Notes: generated from the letters alone by a model not told the origin. 64,000 nt of DNA from Candidatus Poribacteria bacterium (GCA_012270865.1 JAAXHL010000063.1:1-64000); one strand, 5' to 3'. Counted from the stretch's first letter, positions 54,350-63,464 are shown. Numbers and translations are program-made.

Positions 54350-55417
54350 TTAGGCAAGCATCTTCTTGGCAAACGCTTCGACATCGACGCGTTCGTGTGT
54401 TCGCGCGGATTCGTTGCAGGCTTCCATGAGTATCCATGTGCCGAGGGTTGTGTCCTGCATCCAGTCTCGATCCCTGCCGTTGGCGATCGCCTGTGCGAAG
54501 GCATCGAATTGGAGTCTGTCGTCTTCTATGAGTCCTCCATGCAAATCTTGGAGCGTTAAATCTTCGATGTTTTTGCCGAGTCGGAAGAGTTGTAGGTGTC
54601 CTGCATCTCGTCGGAGGTCACCATTTTCACCGTGAAAGGTCCAACTCCCACTCCAACCGAAGGCGCCGCCGTGTCCTGCGCGCGTTCCTGCATAAGTGAA
54701 GGGTGCGCCGTTTGCGTATTCCATAAGCGCATTACCCCCCGCGGTGCCCCAAGCGTCAATTTGCCCGAGTTCGGGATCTCGACGGTTATGGATGTGCGCT
54801 GTAACGTATTTCGGGAGTCCCTTCGCGGCGACGAGTTGATCGAGTTGATGGCTCGTGCCAGCGTGGAAAAAGAGTCCATCTACATAAGCATCGGGTTGTC
54901 GAGAATCGGGACCGGTGTAGAGGTTTTGGCGGATCCAGAAGCGACATTCACCCGCCAGCATTTCACTGATACCGCCATCTTCGCGGAGCCATTCTCTCAT
55001 TTTCGCAGCAGCGGGGTTCCAGCGTTTGTTCTGTCCTTGAACGAGCATTAAGCCGGGGTTCGCCTTGTGTGCTTGAATGATGTTGTGGAATTCTGCTTGT
55101 GTTGTCGCGATGGGTTTAACACAGAGGGTATGCATGCCGAGATTCAGGCTTTCGACGATTAACTTGGCGTGAACGGTCGTTGAAGCATAGATTAGGCATG
55201 CCTGTGCATCGTGTTTTTCTTTTGCTTCGGTTATAGTCGTATAGATACGGTCTTCCAAGCCTTCGGGTGCACCGTTTATTGATGACACACCTTGCTGTGC
55301 GGCTTCAAGATTGATGTCTACGCACGCGACAGGTTCTAACCCGTGCGAGTTGACCTGTGCCTGTAAGCGTCCGTGTGCGAAGTGGGTACATCCGACGTGG
55401 ATCGTTGGAATCGGCAT
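54350..55417 (-). CDS. Gfo/Idh/MocA-family oxidoreductase
   Basis: A 355-residue NAD(P)-dependent sugar or inositol dehydrogenase-type protein. The dinucleotide loop is unusual (HVGCTHFAHGRLQ rather than GxGxxG). The EKP-type motif is CVKPIATT. The C-terminal domain includes GGNALMEYANGAPFTYAGTR and WSGSWTFHGENGDLRRD. It lies directly downstream of a DUF6807/PmoA-like gene, a frequent pairing in bacteria that degrade algal or sponge carbohydrates. The substrate is not evident. Confidence 0.88.
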   Translation of the reverse strand: MPIPTIHVGCTHFAHGRLQAQVNSHGLEPVACVDINLEAAQQGVSSINGAPEGLEDRIYTTITEAKEKHDAQACLIYASTTVHAKLIVESLNLGMHTLCVKPIATTQAEFHNIIQAHKANPGLMLVQGQNKRWNPAAAKMREWLREDGGISEMLAGECRFWIRQNLYTGPDSRQPDAYVDGLFFHAGTSHQLDQLVAAKGLPKYVTAHIHNRRDPELGQIDAWGTAGGNALMEYANGAPFTYAGTRAGHGGAFGWSGSWTFHGENGDLRRDAGHLQLFRLGKNIEDLTLQDLHGGLIEDDRLQFDAFAQAIANGRDRDWMQDTTLGTWILMEACNESARTHERVDVEAFAKKMLA

Positions 55418-55538
55418 TGTGAATCTCCTTTAATGGCTATCAGTTATCAATTGTCGGCTATCAGTAATTCGTTTGTGGCAGTTAGAAACGTTCGCAACTG
55501 TCACAGACGCTACTAACTCCTGACGACTCTTAGAAGGG

Positions 55539-56693
55539 TTAGGAGATTTCAACGGCAGGTGGGTTGATGAAATCGTGATATTTCTGTGCGACTTTCCCCT
55601 GAGTTGCATCGCCAGCGTGGATATGGACACGGAACCGGAAGTGCATCTCTTCACCCTGTTTGAGTGTGTAGGAACCGTCTTTCGAGGGGTCGCGTTCAAA
55701 TGTCCCGCTACCGAAAATATTTGTTCCCATTAACCCGTAGTTACGGACGTGCCAGTATGTCGGATAGCGAGGGTTGACGATATGATCGAACACAGCGATC
55801 CCGACCGGTGTCCCGTCAACCACCCCGGAATAATCACACCAGTTTGCGCGTTTGCCCCAGGTTTCGTTTTCATTGATCCCGCCGAATGCGTTTTCGATTT
55901 TTCCGCTATCAGAAGCGTTCATTGATGGATGGACGCGGATCGACATGATACCGCCTTCTTTGGTATCCCCGAAATGAACATCGCCGGTTGAAGCGGTAAA
56001 AGTGAGGTCCAAGTCGAGGAGCGCGGCATCCTCAGGTAGGTTATAGATTCGGAAGTTCTGCGTGTCTGTCATCAGGACATCGCCAGCTTGCGTTTCCCAA
56101 TTATTTTGTGTATAAATCCTACCGACGACTGCGCCACCCTGTTTTTGTGTGAAACCTTGATGAACGACTCTCCCCGAATTACTTCCTTCGCCCCAGAGAT
56201 CCACGTCATTCACCTCACCATAAGCGACGTAGAGTGAACGGTGATGGACGTGATCTTTGGAGATGTCGCTGGTTTCACCGCGCGTTACCTCGCGTCCATT
56301 CGGACCGAGGACGGGAAAGAAATAGGGACGGAACTGTTCCTGAGCGTAGCGGAACGTCGTAAACGGTCGATCATTGAGTGTGATAGCGATGGTTTCGGCT
56401 TCCTCATTAAGTTGAACGCCTGATTCACCGGCGACGCTGCCCTCCGAAAGTGTATAGGCGCGCGATTCACCAGCAGCAAGACCATCGAGTATCCAACTTA
56501 AGGCAGTCGTCCCATCTTCATTGGCGTAGCACTGTGCTGCGATGACGTTGCCGGAAGCCGTATCTGTTAATATGACGGCACCATCGTGAAGTTGACTTAC
56601 ACTTGGATGGTCGAGGTTGACACTAACGGGACAACCATCTCGGTCATGGAAACCGGCATCAACGGTAAACGTCGGTAACTTCTGATTTTCCAT
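55539..56693 (-). CDS. DUF6807/PmoA-like protein
   Basis: A 384-residue protein of the family annotated PmoA-like or DUF6807. Marks are RPYFFPVLGPNGREVTRGET, the histidine-rich SKDHVHHRSLYVAYGEVNDV, and DHIVNPRYPTYWHVRNYGLM. Despite the name it is not a methane monooxygenase subunit. Members are usually found beside Gfo/Idh/MocA oxidoreductases and sugar genes, as here. There is no signal peptide. The function is unproven. Confidence 0.82.
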   Translation of the reverse strand: MENQKLPTFTVDAGFHDRDGCPVSVNLDHPSVSQLHDGAVILTDTASGNVIAAQCYANEDGTTALSWILDGLAAGESRAYTLSEGSVAGESGVQLNEEAETIAITLNDRPFTTFRYAQEQFRPYFFPVLGPNGREVTRGETSDISKDHVHHRSLYVAYGEVNDVDLWGEGSNSGRVVHQGFTQKQGGAVVGRIYTQNNWETQAGDVLMTDTQNFRIYNLPEDAALLDLDLTFTASTGDVHFGDTKEGGIMSIRVHPSMNASDSGKIENAFGGINENETWGKRANWCDYSGVVDGTPVGIAVFDHIVNPRYPTYWHVRNYGLMGTNIFGSGTFERDPSKDGSYTLKQGEEMHFRFRVHIHAGDATQGKVAQKYHDFINPPAVEIS

Positions 56694-56830
56694 AAATTTC
56701 CTTTTCTTTATCTCGGTCTCCTCTTAGAAACTCTCATATCAGTGAGGAACGTGATTTTTTGTCTGTTTGGAGCCACTTAGTTTTGGTTACGTTGCGTTCA
56801 ACGGAAAGCTAAATGGCTCTGTCGAGCCTA

Positions 56831-57184
56831 TTAACTTTCCTCAGAAGTGAGGGCGAGGATGCCTTCTTCTTCGCTATTGTAGCTTTCAAAGACAGTCATT
56901 AATCGTCCGAGAATTAGGAGGTTACGGATATGTGCGCCGGCATTGACGAGAGCGGTCCGTCCACCTTTGCGAGAGACAGTCACGTTTACGGAAACGAGCG
57001 TTCCGAGTCCGCTACTGTCCATACGGGTAACATTTTCGAGATTAAAGATGACCTTCGGAGATTCAAAATGCTCTTCGAGTTCCTCATTAATCTGCTCTCT
57101 AATTTCAGCGTTTGCTGCACCGATCATGCGTCCGGTAGGTCGGACAACGATGACCCCTTCTCTTTGACGTATTTCTGCTAACAT
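56831..57184 (-). CDS. STAS-domain anti-sigma factor antagonist
   Basis: A 117-residue protein of the SpoIIAA/RsbV type. The phosphorylation loop is RMDSSGLGTLVSVNV (Ser 57 or 58). It would bind and release an anti-sigma kinase depending on phosphorylation. No kinase or sigma gene adjoins it. AAAGGA lies eight bases before the start, and a consensus promoter is at 57277-57305. Confidence 0.88.
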   Translation of the reverse strand: MLAEIRQREGVIVVRPTGRMIGAANAEIREQINEELEEHFESPKVIFNLENVTRMDSSGLGTLVSVNVTVSRKGGRTALVNAGAHIRNLLILGRLMTVFESYNSEEEGILALTSEES

Positions 57185-57276
57185 CTATTTTCCTTTCATA
57201 ATTAGTTGTGTAATTAGGGATACAGGTTCACAAGTTTATGGATTAAGCCTAAAAAGATATTCTCAATACACTAATA

Positions 57277-57305
57277 ATTATAGTTAATTTAGGAAATTTT
57301 GTCAA
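57277..57305 (-). promoter_or_regulatory. Consensus sigma-70 promoter of the STAS gene
   Basis: Minus strand: TTGACA (57305-57300), 17-base spacer, TATAAT (57282-57277). Both hexamers are perfect. Confidence 0.8.
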
Positions 57306-57409
57306 GAATTTGTTAATTTTCCGAAAGGCGTTCAGTTTTCAATAGTTAGTATCCTGAGTAACGCGAAAGATGAACATTTAGATATTTGAAATGCTCTGTT
57401 TTCAATTTC

Positions 57410-57678
57410 TTATGCTGCCCAATCGGTACATAACACCTCTGCCTGCTCCAAGACGGTTTCAGCAGTTTCCTCTCGTTTGTCGGGTGGATAGCCGTGTTTG
57501 AGAAGGGTCCGCTTCACCATTTTCGTATATTCGCGCGGGCACTCTCTTTCATTGTCCAGTCAATGCTTACGCTTCGCCGAACGGTTTCTACAAGTTCAAC
57601 GGCGATGGTTCGTAGCGTCTCATCACCCAACACTTTGACGGTGCTATCCTTAACTTCGAGTGCGTCATAGAATGCCAA
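57410..57678 (-). pseudogene. Remnant of type I restriction enzyme HsdR C-terminus, frameshifted
   Basis: The minus strand reads [20 protein letters not shown], then [20 protein letters not shown] and [13 protein letters not shown] up to a TGA. One frame over, the text continues [20 protein letters not shown] and [16 protein letters not shown] to a stop at 57410. Joined, this matches the C-terminal ~85 residues of HsdR motor subunits. A single-base frameshift near 57.52 kb breaks it, and the other 90% of the gene is absent. It lies just downstream of the defence cassette. Confidence 0.8.
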
Positions 57679-57695
57679 TTATTGTCCTAACCAAG

Positions 57696-58322
57696 TTACA
57701 CCAACAATTCCTCTCCTACGCATGCCTTAAGCCCTTCAACAAACACTTGAAAACTTTTGGATCTATTTCGATCCGGTTCCATGTGTTGTGCTATGTTCTG
57801 TGCTACCGTAGGTTTGGGTATCCGTTCTCTAAAGTAGTTTTGTTGTATCAGTAAGCGTTCCAATGCCTCGTAAGTCCCACCCTGAATTGCGTCAGGGTTC
57901 CGGTATTTTCTCTTATATTGGAGGGTTTTCGGAATTCTCGGATAAGCCGTATGCAGAGCCTCAATGTCTCCAAAGAACCACGCCTCTAATTCCTCAATTG
58001 CTAACCGGTTGACAACCCGAAAATCTTCGTTTGGAACCGCGCTGGATTTCGTGACAAATCCTGCTGTGTGCGCTGCTTTTTCTAAATATGCCTTCAATTC
58101 GTGGCAATCTCTTCGGTCTTCATCAATAAGCACAATAATTCGCCAGTCATCAGGTATCCATTGGCGATAGATTTTCAATCGATCCGGTAGATTCTTAAGC
58201 AGATGTTCTTTACCTTTAAAGACGAAAAAATCGGAACTGATATTGCCTAAAAAAATCTTTGGTAAGATAGTTCTCAATACCGCTTCTACGGAAGGCTCTT
58301 CTAACAAAAATTCAAGATGCAC
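57696..58322 (-). CDS. DUF4276 TOPRIM-like protein
   Basis: About 208 residues. The opening VHLEFLLEEPSVEAVLRTIL and the acidic RIIVLIDEDRRDCHELKAYL match DUF4276. These proteins are predicted to have a TOPRIM-like nuclease fold, with Glu near the N-terminus and a D-x-D-type site (IDEDRRD). RLAIEELEAWFFGD is the other conserved block. A GTG at 58322 preceded by GAGG is taken as start; an ATG at 58349 has no Shine-Dalgarno. It overlaps the SEFIR-ATPase gene end and is presumably its partner, as in ATPase + TOPRIM defence systems. Confidence 0.8.
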   Translation of the reverse strand: MHLEFLLEEPSVEAVLRTILPKIFLGNISSDFFVFKGKEHLLKNLPDRLKIYRQWIPDDWRIIVLIDEDRRDCHELKAYLEKAAHTAGFVTKSSAVPNEDFRVVNRLAIEELEAWFFGDIEALHTAYPRIPKTLQYKRKYRNPDAIQGGTYEALERLLIQQNYFRERIPKPTVAQNIAQHMEPDRNRSKSFQVFVEGLKACVGEELLV

Positions 58323-59982
58323 GTCCACCTCGCTTTGGACCGCCTGCATTGGTCAATGGATCACCAAATTCAAAGTAACCTTCCATCCAGAGTTCACCCA
58401 ACTTAATGCTTGCTTCCATAAACGCATTGATTCCTAACATCTCTGATGCGCGTTTGCAGACTGTGAAGCCTTTTTCATCCCGATAGAGTACCCACACTTC
58501 CTCAGCCCGAAGTTCATTGACAAGCCGCGGTGAATGTGTGGTAATGATGAGTTGAGAAAACATTAACACCTCAAGAAACTCCCCGACTAAACCGGTCAAC
58601 AAGCGCGGGTGTAGATAGTTCTCGGGTTCCTCAATACCGATCAATTGTGGCGGTTTTGGGTCATGAAATAGCGTCAGGTACGACAGCAGCTTCAGCGTCC
58701 CATCGGAGGCGAACTTCGCCAAAATGGGTTGGTCAAACGGCGCATCTTTTATCTTTAGATGGCGGCGACCACCCATCATTAATTCTGTGTCTACCTTTTC
58801 TAAACGCGGCACCTGATTCGATAGAGAAGAGATAATTTTTTCCAAACGTTCTGGGTATCTTTCCTGAAAGTACTGGATAACGCTGGGCAAATTGTCGCCT
58901 GTGGGGGATAATCTTTTTTGTACCCCATCATTGGTTGCTTGGCGCGTGGCATCGGTAGAAAGGTCGGAGAGATGCCAATCTGTAATAAAACGCCGAAAGG
59001 CACTGACGCGCGGGTGATGTGTAGATTGACCAAATATACTTGCTGCGATCGTTGTGGGATCATCCAGTTGCTCATTAATTGGCGTGTCTGTTTTATCCGG
59101 TGTTTCGCCAGGGATTACGCTGCCCTTTCCGTGATGAAAATTGAGGAAACGCAGATGTTTTCCGCGACTCCCGCGCCGCCATTGCAGCCACTCGGTTTCA
59201 ACAAAGGGGCCTTCCGCATTTTCATTGATGGAAAGATGATAGGTGATAATCGGTGTTTTAGGTTCTTCGCGATATTTCAATTCAAATGCAATCGGTCCAT
59301 CACAGCCGAGTGTCCGCAGCTCCTTGAAACCTTCTCTTTTGTCCAAAGCACGGCGCAGCCCGTCCGTGAAACATTCCGCAAGGAACGCAAACGCATCAAA
59401 TAGTGTTGATTTTCCACTGCCGTTTGGACCTAAAAAGACAGACAACGGTTTGAGTTGTGTTAATTCTATATCCCGTAACACGCGGTAGTTTTTTATTCGC
59501 AATGACTCAATGTATGGAATCAATGGTTTTTGCAGCGGGGGTAGCAAGAGCCGGTCATAAAGGAGCTCCTCAAATTTTGCATCAAATTGGGTGTCGTCCG
59601 TAAAATCAACATAAGCTCGTTCTTTCAAAAATTCTGGTGTTTTATCCTCCAATTCTGTCTGGCGAATTATGGGTATGAATTTGTTAGTTCCGAGAGCTTC
59701 AACAAGTTTTCTTGTTACAATCATCGGCTCGTATCCAATGCTATCCTCACCATCATTTGCCTTGCTCACGTAACTATCCGTACAAATAACAAGAACCTTA
59801 TCAGAGTCCTTAAAACCGCGTTCTATGAATAGGGTAACATTATTATCTGGCCCGAGGTTCCATTGGTCAAGTATTGCATTAACACCATTGCGGCGGAGTC
59901 GTACAGCGAGTTCGGATACCCACTGCTTGAGTTTTGGCGTATCGTGGGAATATGAAATGAAAACCTTATGTGTTTCCATCAT
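58312..59982 (-). CDS. SEFIR domain fused to OLD/RecF-like ABC ATPase
   Basis: A 556-residue fusion. Residues ~5-145 form a SEFIR (TIR-like) domain: HKVFISYSHDTPKLKQWVSE and DKVLVICTDSYVSKANDGED. An ABC-type ATPase follows, with IESLRIKNYRVLRDIELTQL, Walker A GPNGSGKST (185-193), signature-like ASDGTLKLLSYL (425-436), Walker B QLIGIEEPEN (446-455) and the H-loop ITTHSP (480-485). The SEFIR part is closely related to that of the upstream gene. With DUF4276 downstream it resembles the ATPase + TOPRIM architecture of PARIS or AbiL, but with an added signalling domain. I infer phage defence. Confidence 0.85.
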   Translation of the reverse strand: MMETHKVFISYSHDTPKLKQWVSELAVRLRRNGVNAILDQWNLGPDNNVTLFIERGFKDSDKVLVICTDSYVSKANDGEDSIGYEPMIVTRKLVEALGTNKFIPIIRQTELEDKTPEFLKERAYVDFTDDTQFDAKFEELLYDRLLLPPLQKPLIPYIESLRIKNYRVLRDIELTQLKPLSVFLGPNGSGKSTLFDAFAFLAECFTDGLRRALDKREGFKELRTLGCDGPIAFELKYREEPKTPIITYHLSINENAEGPFVETEWLQWRRGSRGKHLRFLNFHHGKGSVIPGETPDKTDTPINEQLDDPTTIAASIFGQSTHHPRVSAFRRFITDWHLSDLSTDATRQATNDGVQKRLSPTGDNLPSVIQYFQERYPERLEKIISSLSNQVPRLEKVDTELMMGGRRHLKIKDAPFDQPILAKFASDGTLKLLSYLTLFHDPKPPQLIGIEEPENYLHPRLLTGLVGEFLEVLMFSQLIITTHSPRLVNELRAEEVWVLYRDEKGFTVCKRASEMLGINAFMEASIKLGELWMEGYFEFGDPLTNAGGPKRGGRAS

Positions 59983-60038
59983 CTTTGTATCTCCGATTTG
60001 AGGTGATTGTCAAAAGTTTCGAGCGATGATGACTAAAG

Positions 60039-61538
60039 TTACATACCCTCAAAGAAATATCGATAAAGATCAGAGAGATTTGGAAGCGATCTCTCATTTA
60101 AGGACGTGGACCTTATCAATGCTTTTTCAGTTAAGTCTATCCAATTTTTCCATAAACTTTCTACTTGCTGACGTGTAGCATTTACAGAAGTCCAAAGATC
60201 CACAATGGAGTTTGGGTTACGACGAAGTAGAGAAATTGCTTGCCGCGTTGTATCGTAGTCTTGAAAAAGAAAAGTCAACGGAATTCTAAAATAAAACTCG
60301 GAAGTGGTGTTTAACATATCCTCGCGACCTGCGCCAATTACCGTCGCTAATTCATGAATATGCAATGCCATGTAATATGCAACCAGTGAAGTCCGGTAGT
60401 TTTGTTCATCTTCAAATATATGAAATAACCATTCCCATCTTTTATAGGCGTTAATCAAATAGTTCCAACTTTCGAGACTATGTCCGCCACGTGTACCACT
60501 AATTGATTGAGCGTAACCTATAAATTCGCCCATTTCCCATAGATGAAAGAACTTTGTTCCACCTGCAACTGGAATTTTAGCTCGGGCAAGACCGAGGGCG
60601 AGATCTATTTGAGATGTATTTAGACAGACGCACCCGTGCAGGCTGTGATATACGTATCCTAACGCATTTGGGAGACGTATCCAAACTTCGTATCCAGCCG
60701 GATTCCATCCAACAACATTCAGCAAATCATCAAGCAAAGATTTTTGATCCCTAAATTCTTCCCTACCGGATTCGACTCCCACTAACGCAATAGTCATTAA
60801 GGGAGAAACAATTTCAACTGCCTTATCCACAATTTGAACTAATTGTTCTTTGCTTTCAGGTTTTTGTCCATCTAATTCACCTTGCCGCCATTGGACCAAG
60901 TCTTTAAATGCCTTTGGTCGAATTTGCTTGACAAGTTCCCTCCATCCAAGTGTATCTCCTGCACGGACGAGTTTAGACGCTGTTTTGTAAGCCTCGGATG
61001 TGGATTCAACGTGCTCCGGAATATCAGTCAGTTGTGTATCTAATTCTACAGAAGGAAATGGGCTTTTTCCCAAAGGAGGCTTCTCTATAATTGGCATTTC
61101 GTGGAGTTCACGAATTAATTTTTCACATTCCGCGTCGAATTGGTTGTCATTTGTAAAGTCAGCATAAACGCGTGTTCCTAAAAATGTTGGTGTTTTTGCT
61201 TTTCGTGATGCCTGACGGATAATGGGTATGAATTTGTCTGTCCCTAAATTCTGAACAAGTTCAGCGTTTACAATCATCCGCTCGTAGCCGACACCGCCTT
61301 CGTCAGCATTTGCCTTGCTCACATATTTATCTGTGCAAATAACCAGCACCCTATCAGCGTTCACGATGCCATGTTCCATAAATCGTGTTACATCATCGCC
61401 CAGTCCAAGATCCCATTGGTCAAGTATTGCATCGATCCCATCACGGCGAAGTCGCGCAGCAAGTTCGGATACCCACTGCTTGTGCTCTGGAGAATCGTGA
61501 GAATATGAAATGAACACTTTAGGATTTTTCGCCATCAT
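60039..61538 (-). CDS. SEFIR-domain protein (bSEFIR-like)
   Basis: A 499-residue protein. Residues ~6-146 are a SEFIR domain (KVFISYSHDSPEHKQWVSEL, DRVLVICTDKYVSKANADEG, TDKFIPIIRQAS). The rest is helical and Trp-rich (WKNWIDLTEKALIR, YRTSLVAYYMALHIHELATV) with no family I recognise; it may sense infection. Single SEFIR proteins are known anti-phage factors. Its start overlaps the AlbA_2 gene stop by four bases (ATGA). The SEFIR parts of this and the next gene are about 65% identical by eye, so they arose by duplication. Confidence 0.82.
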   Translation of the reverse strand: MMAKNPKVFISYSHDSPEHKQWVSELAARLRRDGIDAILDQWDLGLGDDVTRFMEHGIVNADRVLVICTDKYVSKANADEGGVGYERMIVNAELVQNLGTDKFIPIIRQASRKAKTPTFLGTRVYADFTNDNQFDAECEKLIRELHEMPIIEKPPLGKSPFPSVELDTQLTDIPEHVESTSEAYKTASKLVRAGDTLGWRELVKQIRPKAFKDLVQWRQGELDGQKPESKEQLVQIVDKAVEIVSPLMTIALVGVESGREEFRDQKSLLDDLLNVVGWNPAGYEVWIRLPNALGYVYHSLHGCVCLNTSQIDLALGLARAKIPVAGGTKFFHLWEMGEFIGYAQSISGTRGGHSLESWNYLINAYKRWEWLFHIFEDEQNYRTSLVAYYMALHIHELATVIGAGREDMLNTTSEFYFRIPLTFLFQDYDTTRQAISLLRRNPNSIVDLWTSVNATRQQVESLWKNWIDLTEKALIRSTSLNERSLPNLSDLYRYFFEGM

Positions 61539-63289
61539 TTTTCATCTCCTTTGGTATAAGCGCGATATTCCAGTAGTGCCGATTTGCCGATGATGTCAAT
61601 GATGCGAACTATTAATTCTTTTCCATCAGTATCAGTAAGTAGTAAATCCTCCCCCGGAACGAAATGCGTCGGCTGCTTTTGTCCTTTATTTATCGCAATG
61701 TTAGAGGTATAGAGAAAAGGTCGATCATAAGGGTCACGAATCAGATTTATTTTTCCTGACAAGCCTGGCAGATTGCCCTTACCTTCAGGAAAGAGTGCTG
61801 AACCCCCTTTATGCAGAGATTGCATTTTAACGGTAAGTTTGCCTTGTGTTGGCACCCAATTGTGTTTAAGATATGCGGTGCAACCATCTGCAGTTACGAA
61901 TACGGTCATCGGCAGATTTACGGCGGGCAATTTGATATGTACATTACCACCGCCAGCGGTGAACCTGTGTGCCACCACATGATTCTGAAACAGGATTAAT
62001 ACATCTACTTTCCGGAGGGTAGAATCTGGCAGATCGCATTGGACAGAAGCCTCTACGCGTGTCACTTCAGTGGCAGCTGCTGGAATTGTGAGAATAAGTT
62101 CAGAATCATCTATGAGTTTATACCGAGGCGATTTTCCACTTAAAGCCTTCGTTTCGCGAAAAATGATTGGCACGCCGTCTCCGCGTCTTTCCATGAAGAA
62201 TTGTCGATCTCCTGATCCTCGGATGCTTTCAACAGGTATTCGGCCGAGCATTGAGGTAAGTGCGTCGTTTCGCGTTGATTGGCGTACTTCCATACTATCA
62301 ATTGTGAGGTTGTTTGGTAGGTTGCCGGGAGAATTAATTTCAATGCGGTCTATGAACATCGAGAGCCGAATCTTACTACCCTGCATTGTGTAATCGCGAT
62401 GGGCAACCGCGTTGACGATTGCCTCAAAGAGTGCCTTTTCACTGTATTGCGGTAGGTCAATGCGAGCGGGATTTTTGTATGCCCCGACACGCATGTTGCG
62501 CACAGCGAAGACAACCGCTTCAGCAATTTGTCGGTTCAAGGGTCCTGTAATTGTTTGTGCGTCTATCTGCCCGGATGCCTTATCTGCTCCTTGATAGTAA
62601 GTTGCAGTGATACAAGCGTTGGGGAGCCATTCCTCTGGAGAGCGGGTGCACAAAAGAATGCCTGCTACAGTTGCCCGTGTTGTGTCGTTTTCATCGTTGG
62701 TCAGAAGCCCCATCTTTTCCAACGCCAATTCAGGTGCCGCAGCACCCTCGACACTCAGCAGTGGTTTCCAAAGGGATTCATCTAAGGATCCAAAGCCTGT
62801 TCCCGGAACCGGCTGCTTGTCAAACCAAAGAAAGCGTGATTGTGCGCGCTGTTGCGCAAGACGCAGCCGTTCATCACTCGTCATCGGACGTTTTGAGCTG
62901 CCAACTCGGTGGTAACTACCGCCAGGGCTGTCGTGTTGTGTGTCGCCTCGCTCAACTTGGACAACCAAGAACGGTCTGCCTTCTTCTATCTCCCTACGAA
63001 CGATAATAGGTCGGATAGGTGGCTCAATCTTGTCGGTGCAAACCTCAGTCAAGAGTCGTTCCAGTGCATCCATTTGCTCGCGCGACATGCCTTGAACATC
63101 TCCACTGTCGGTTACACCACACAATAGCACACCACCAGCCGTATTGGCAAATGCGGCGAGTTCATTTGCGAGATCGTCCCGACGCGGACTCTTGGGAACA
63201 TTTCCTGCGAACACTATTTCCTTGAATTCCCAGTGGCTATCTTCACCTAAGCGGATGTGGCGTTTGATTTCTTCGTCACTGAAATTCAT
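61535..63289 (-). CDS. AlbA_2/Schlafen-type protein with ATP-binding-like domain
   Basis: A 584-residue protein. Residues ~10-135 form the AlbA_2 (Schlafen core) domain: EDSHWEFKEIVFAG (Glu 21, Lys 23), LANELAAFANTAGGVLLCGV, then SYHRVGSSKRPMT. Residues ~170-330 resemble the HATPase-like module of such proteins (ALFEAIVNAVAHRDYTMQGS, HRDY at 297-300). The C-terminal 200 residues are beta-rich and unlike anything I know. GGAGAGG precedes the ATG, whose bases overlap the small upstream ORF. In other bacteria this family occurs in defence islands. Confidence 0.8.
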   Translation of the reverse strand: MNFSDEEIKRHIRLGEDSHWEFKEIVFAGNVPKSPRRDDLANELAAFANTAGGVLLCGVTDSGDVQGMSREQMDALERLLTEVCTDKIEPPIRPIIVRREIEEGRPFLVVQVERGDTQHDSPGGSYHRVGSSKRPMTSDERLRLAQQRAQSRFLWFDKQPVPGTGFGSLDESLWKPLLSVEGAAAPELALEKMGLLTNDENDTTRATVAGILLCTRSPEEWLPNACITATYYQGADKASGQIDAQTITGPLNRQIAEAVVFAVRNMRVGAYKNPARIDLPQYSEKALFEAIVNAVAHRDYTMQGSKIRLSMFIDRIEINSPGNLPNNLTIDSMEVRQSTRNDALTSMLGRIPVESIRGSGDRQFFMERRGDGVPIIFRETKALSGKSPRYKLIDDSELILTIPAAATEVTRVEASVQCDLPDSTLRKVDVLILFQNHVVAHRFTAGGGNVHIKLPAVNLPMTVFVTADGCTAYLKHNWVPTQGKLTVKMQSLHKGGSALFPEGKGNLPGLSGKINLIRDPYDRPFLYTSNIAINKGQKQPTHFVPGEDLLLTDTDGKELIVRIIDIIGKSALLEYRAYTKGDEK

Positions 63290-63393
63290 GAGTCCTCTCC
63301 GAATCCGAGCATTTGCAAATTTTTCGCGATAGCATCATCTAATCGCCTTGCCTCTGCCATTTTATTTGTGTTTGTGTCTGATTTTTTTCCCAT
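63286..63393 (-). CDS. 35-codon first ORF of the defence cassette, HsdM-tail-like
   Basis: Encodes MGKKSDTNTNKMAEARRLDD and AIAKNLQMLGFGEDS. The second half resembles the extreme C-terminus of type I methyltransferase subunits (R-L-D-x-x-I-A-x-N-L-x-x-L-G-F/Y-G). Its TGA overlaps the AlbA_2 ATG, so translation is coupled. No clear Shine-Dalgarno precedes it, but a promoter lies 72 bases upstream. It may be a leader peptide or a relic of hsdM. Confidence 0.5.
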   Translation of the reverse strand: MGKKSDTNTNKMAEARRLDDAIAKNLQMLGFGEDS

Positions 63394-63464
63394 AATTTTT
63401 TTACAAGGTCCTATTACAAGTCTACAAAACAAAAACACCTTGGGTAACGAATCATTTCCTTAAA

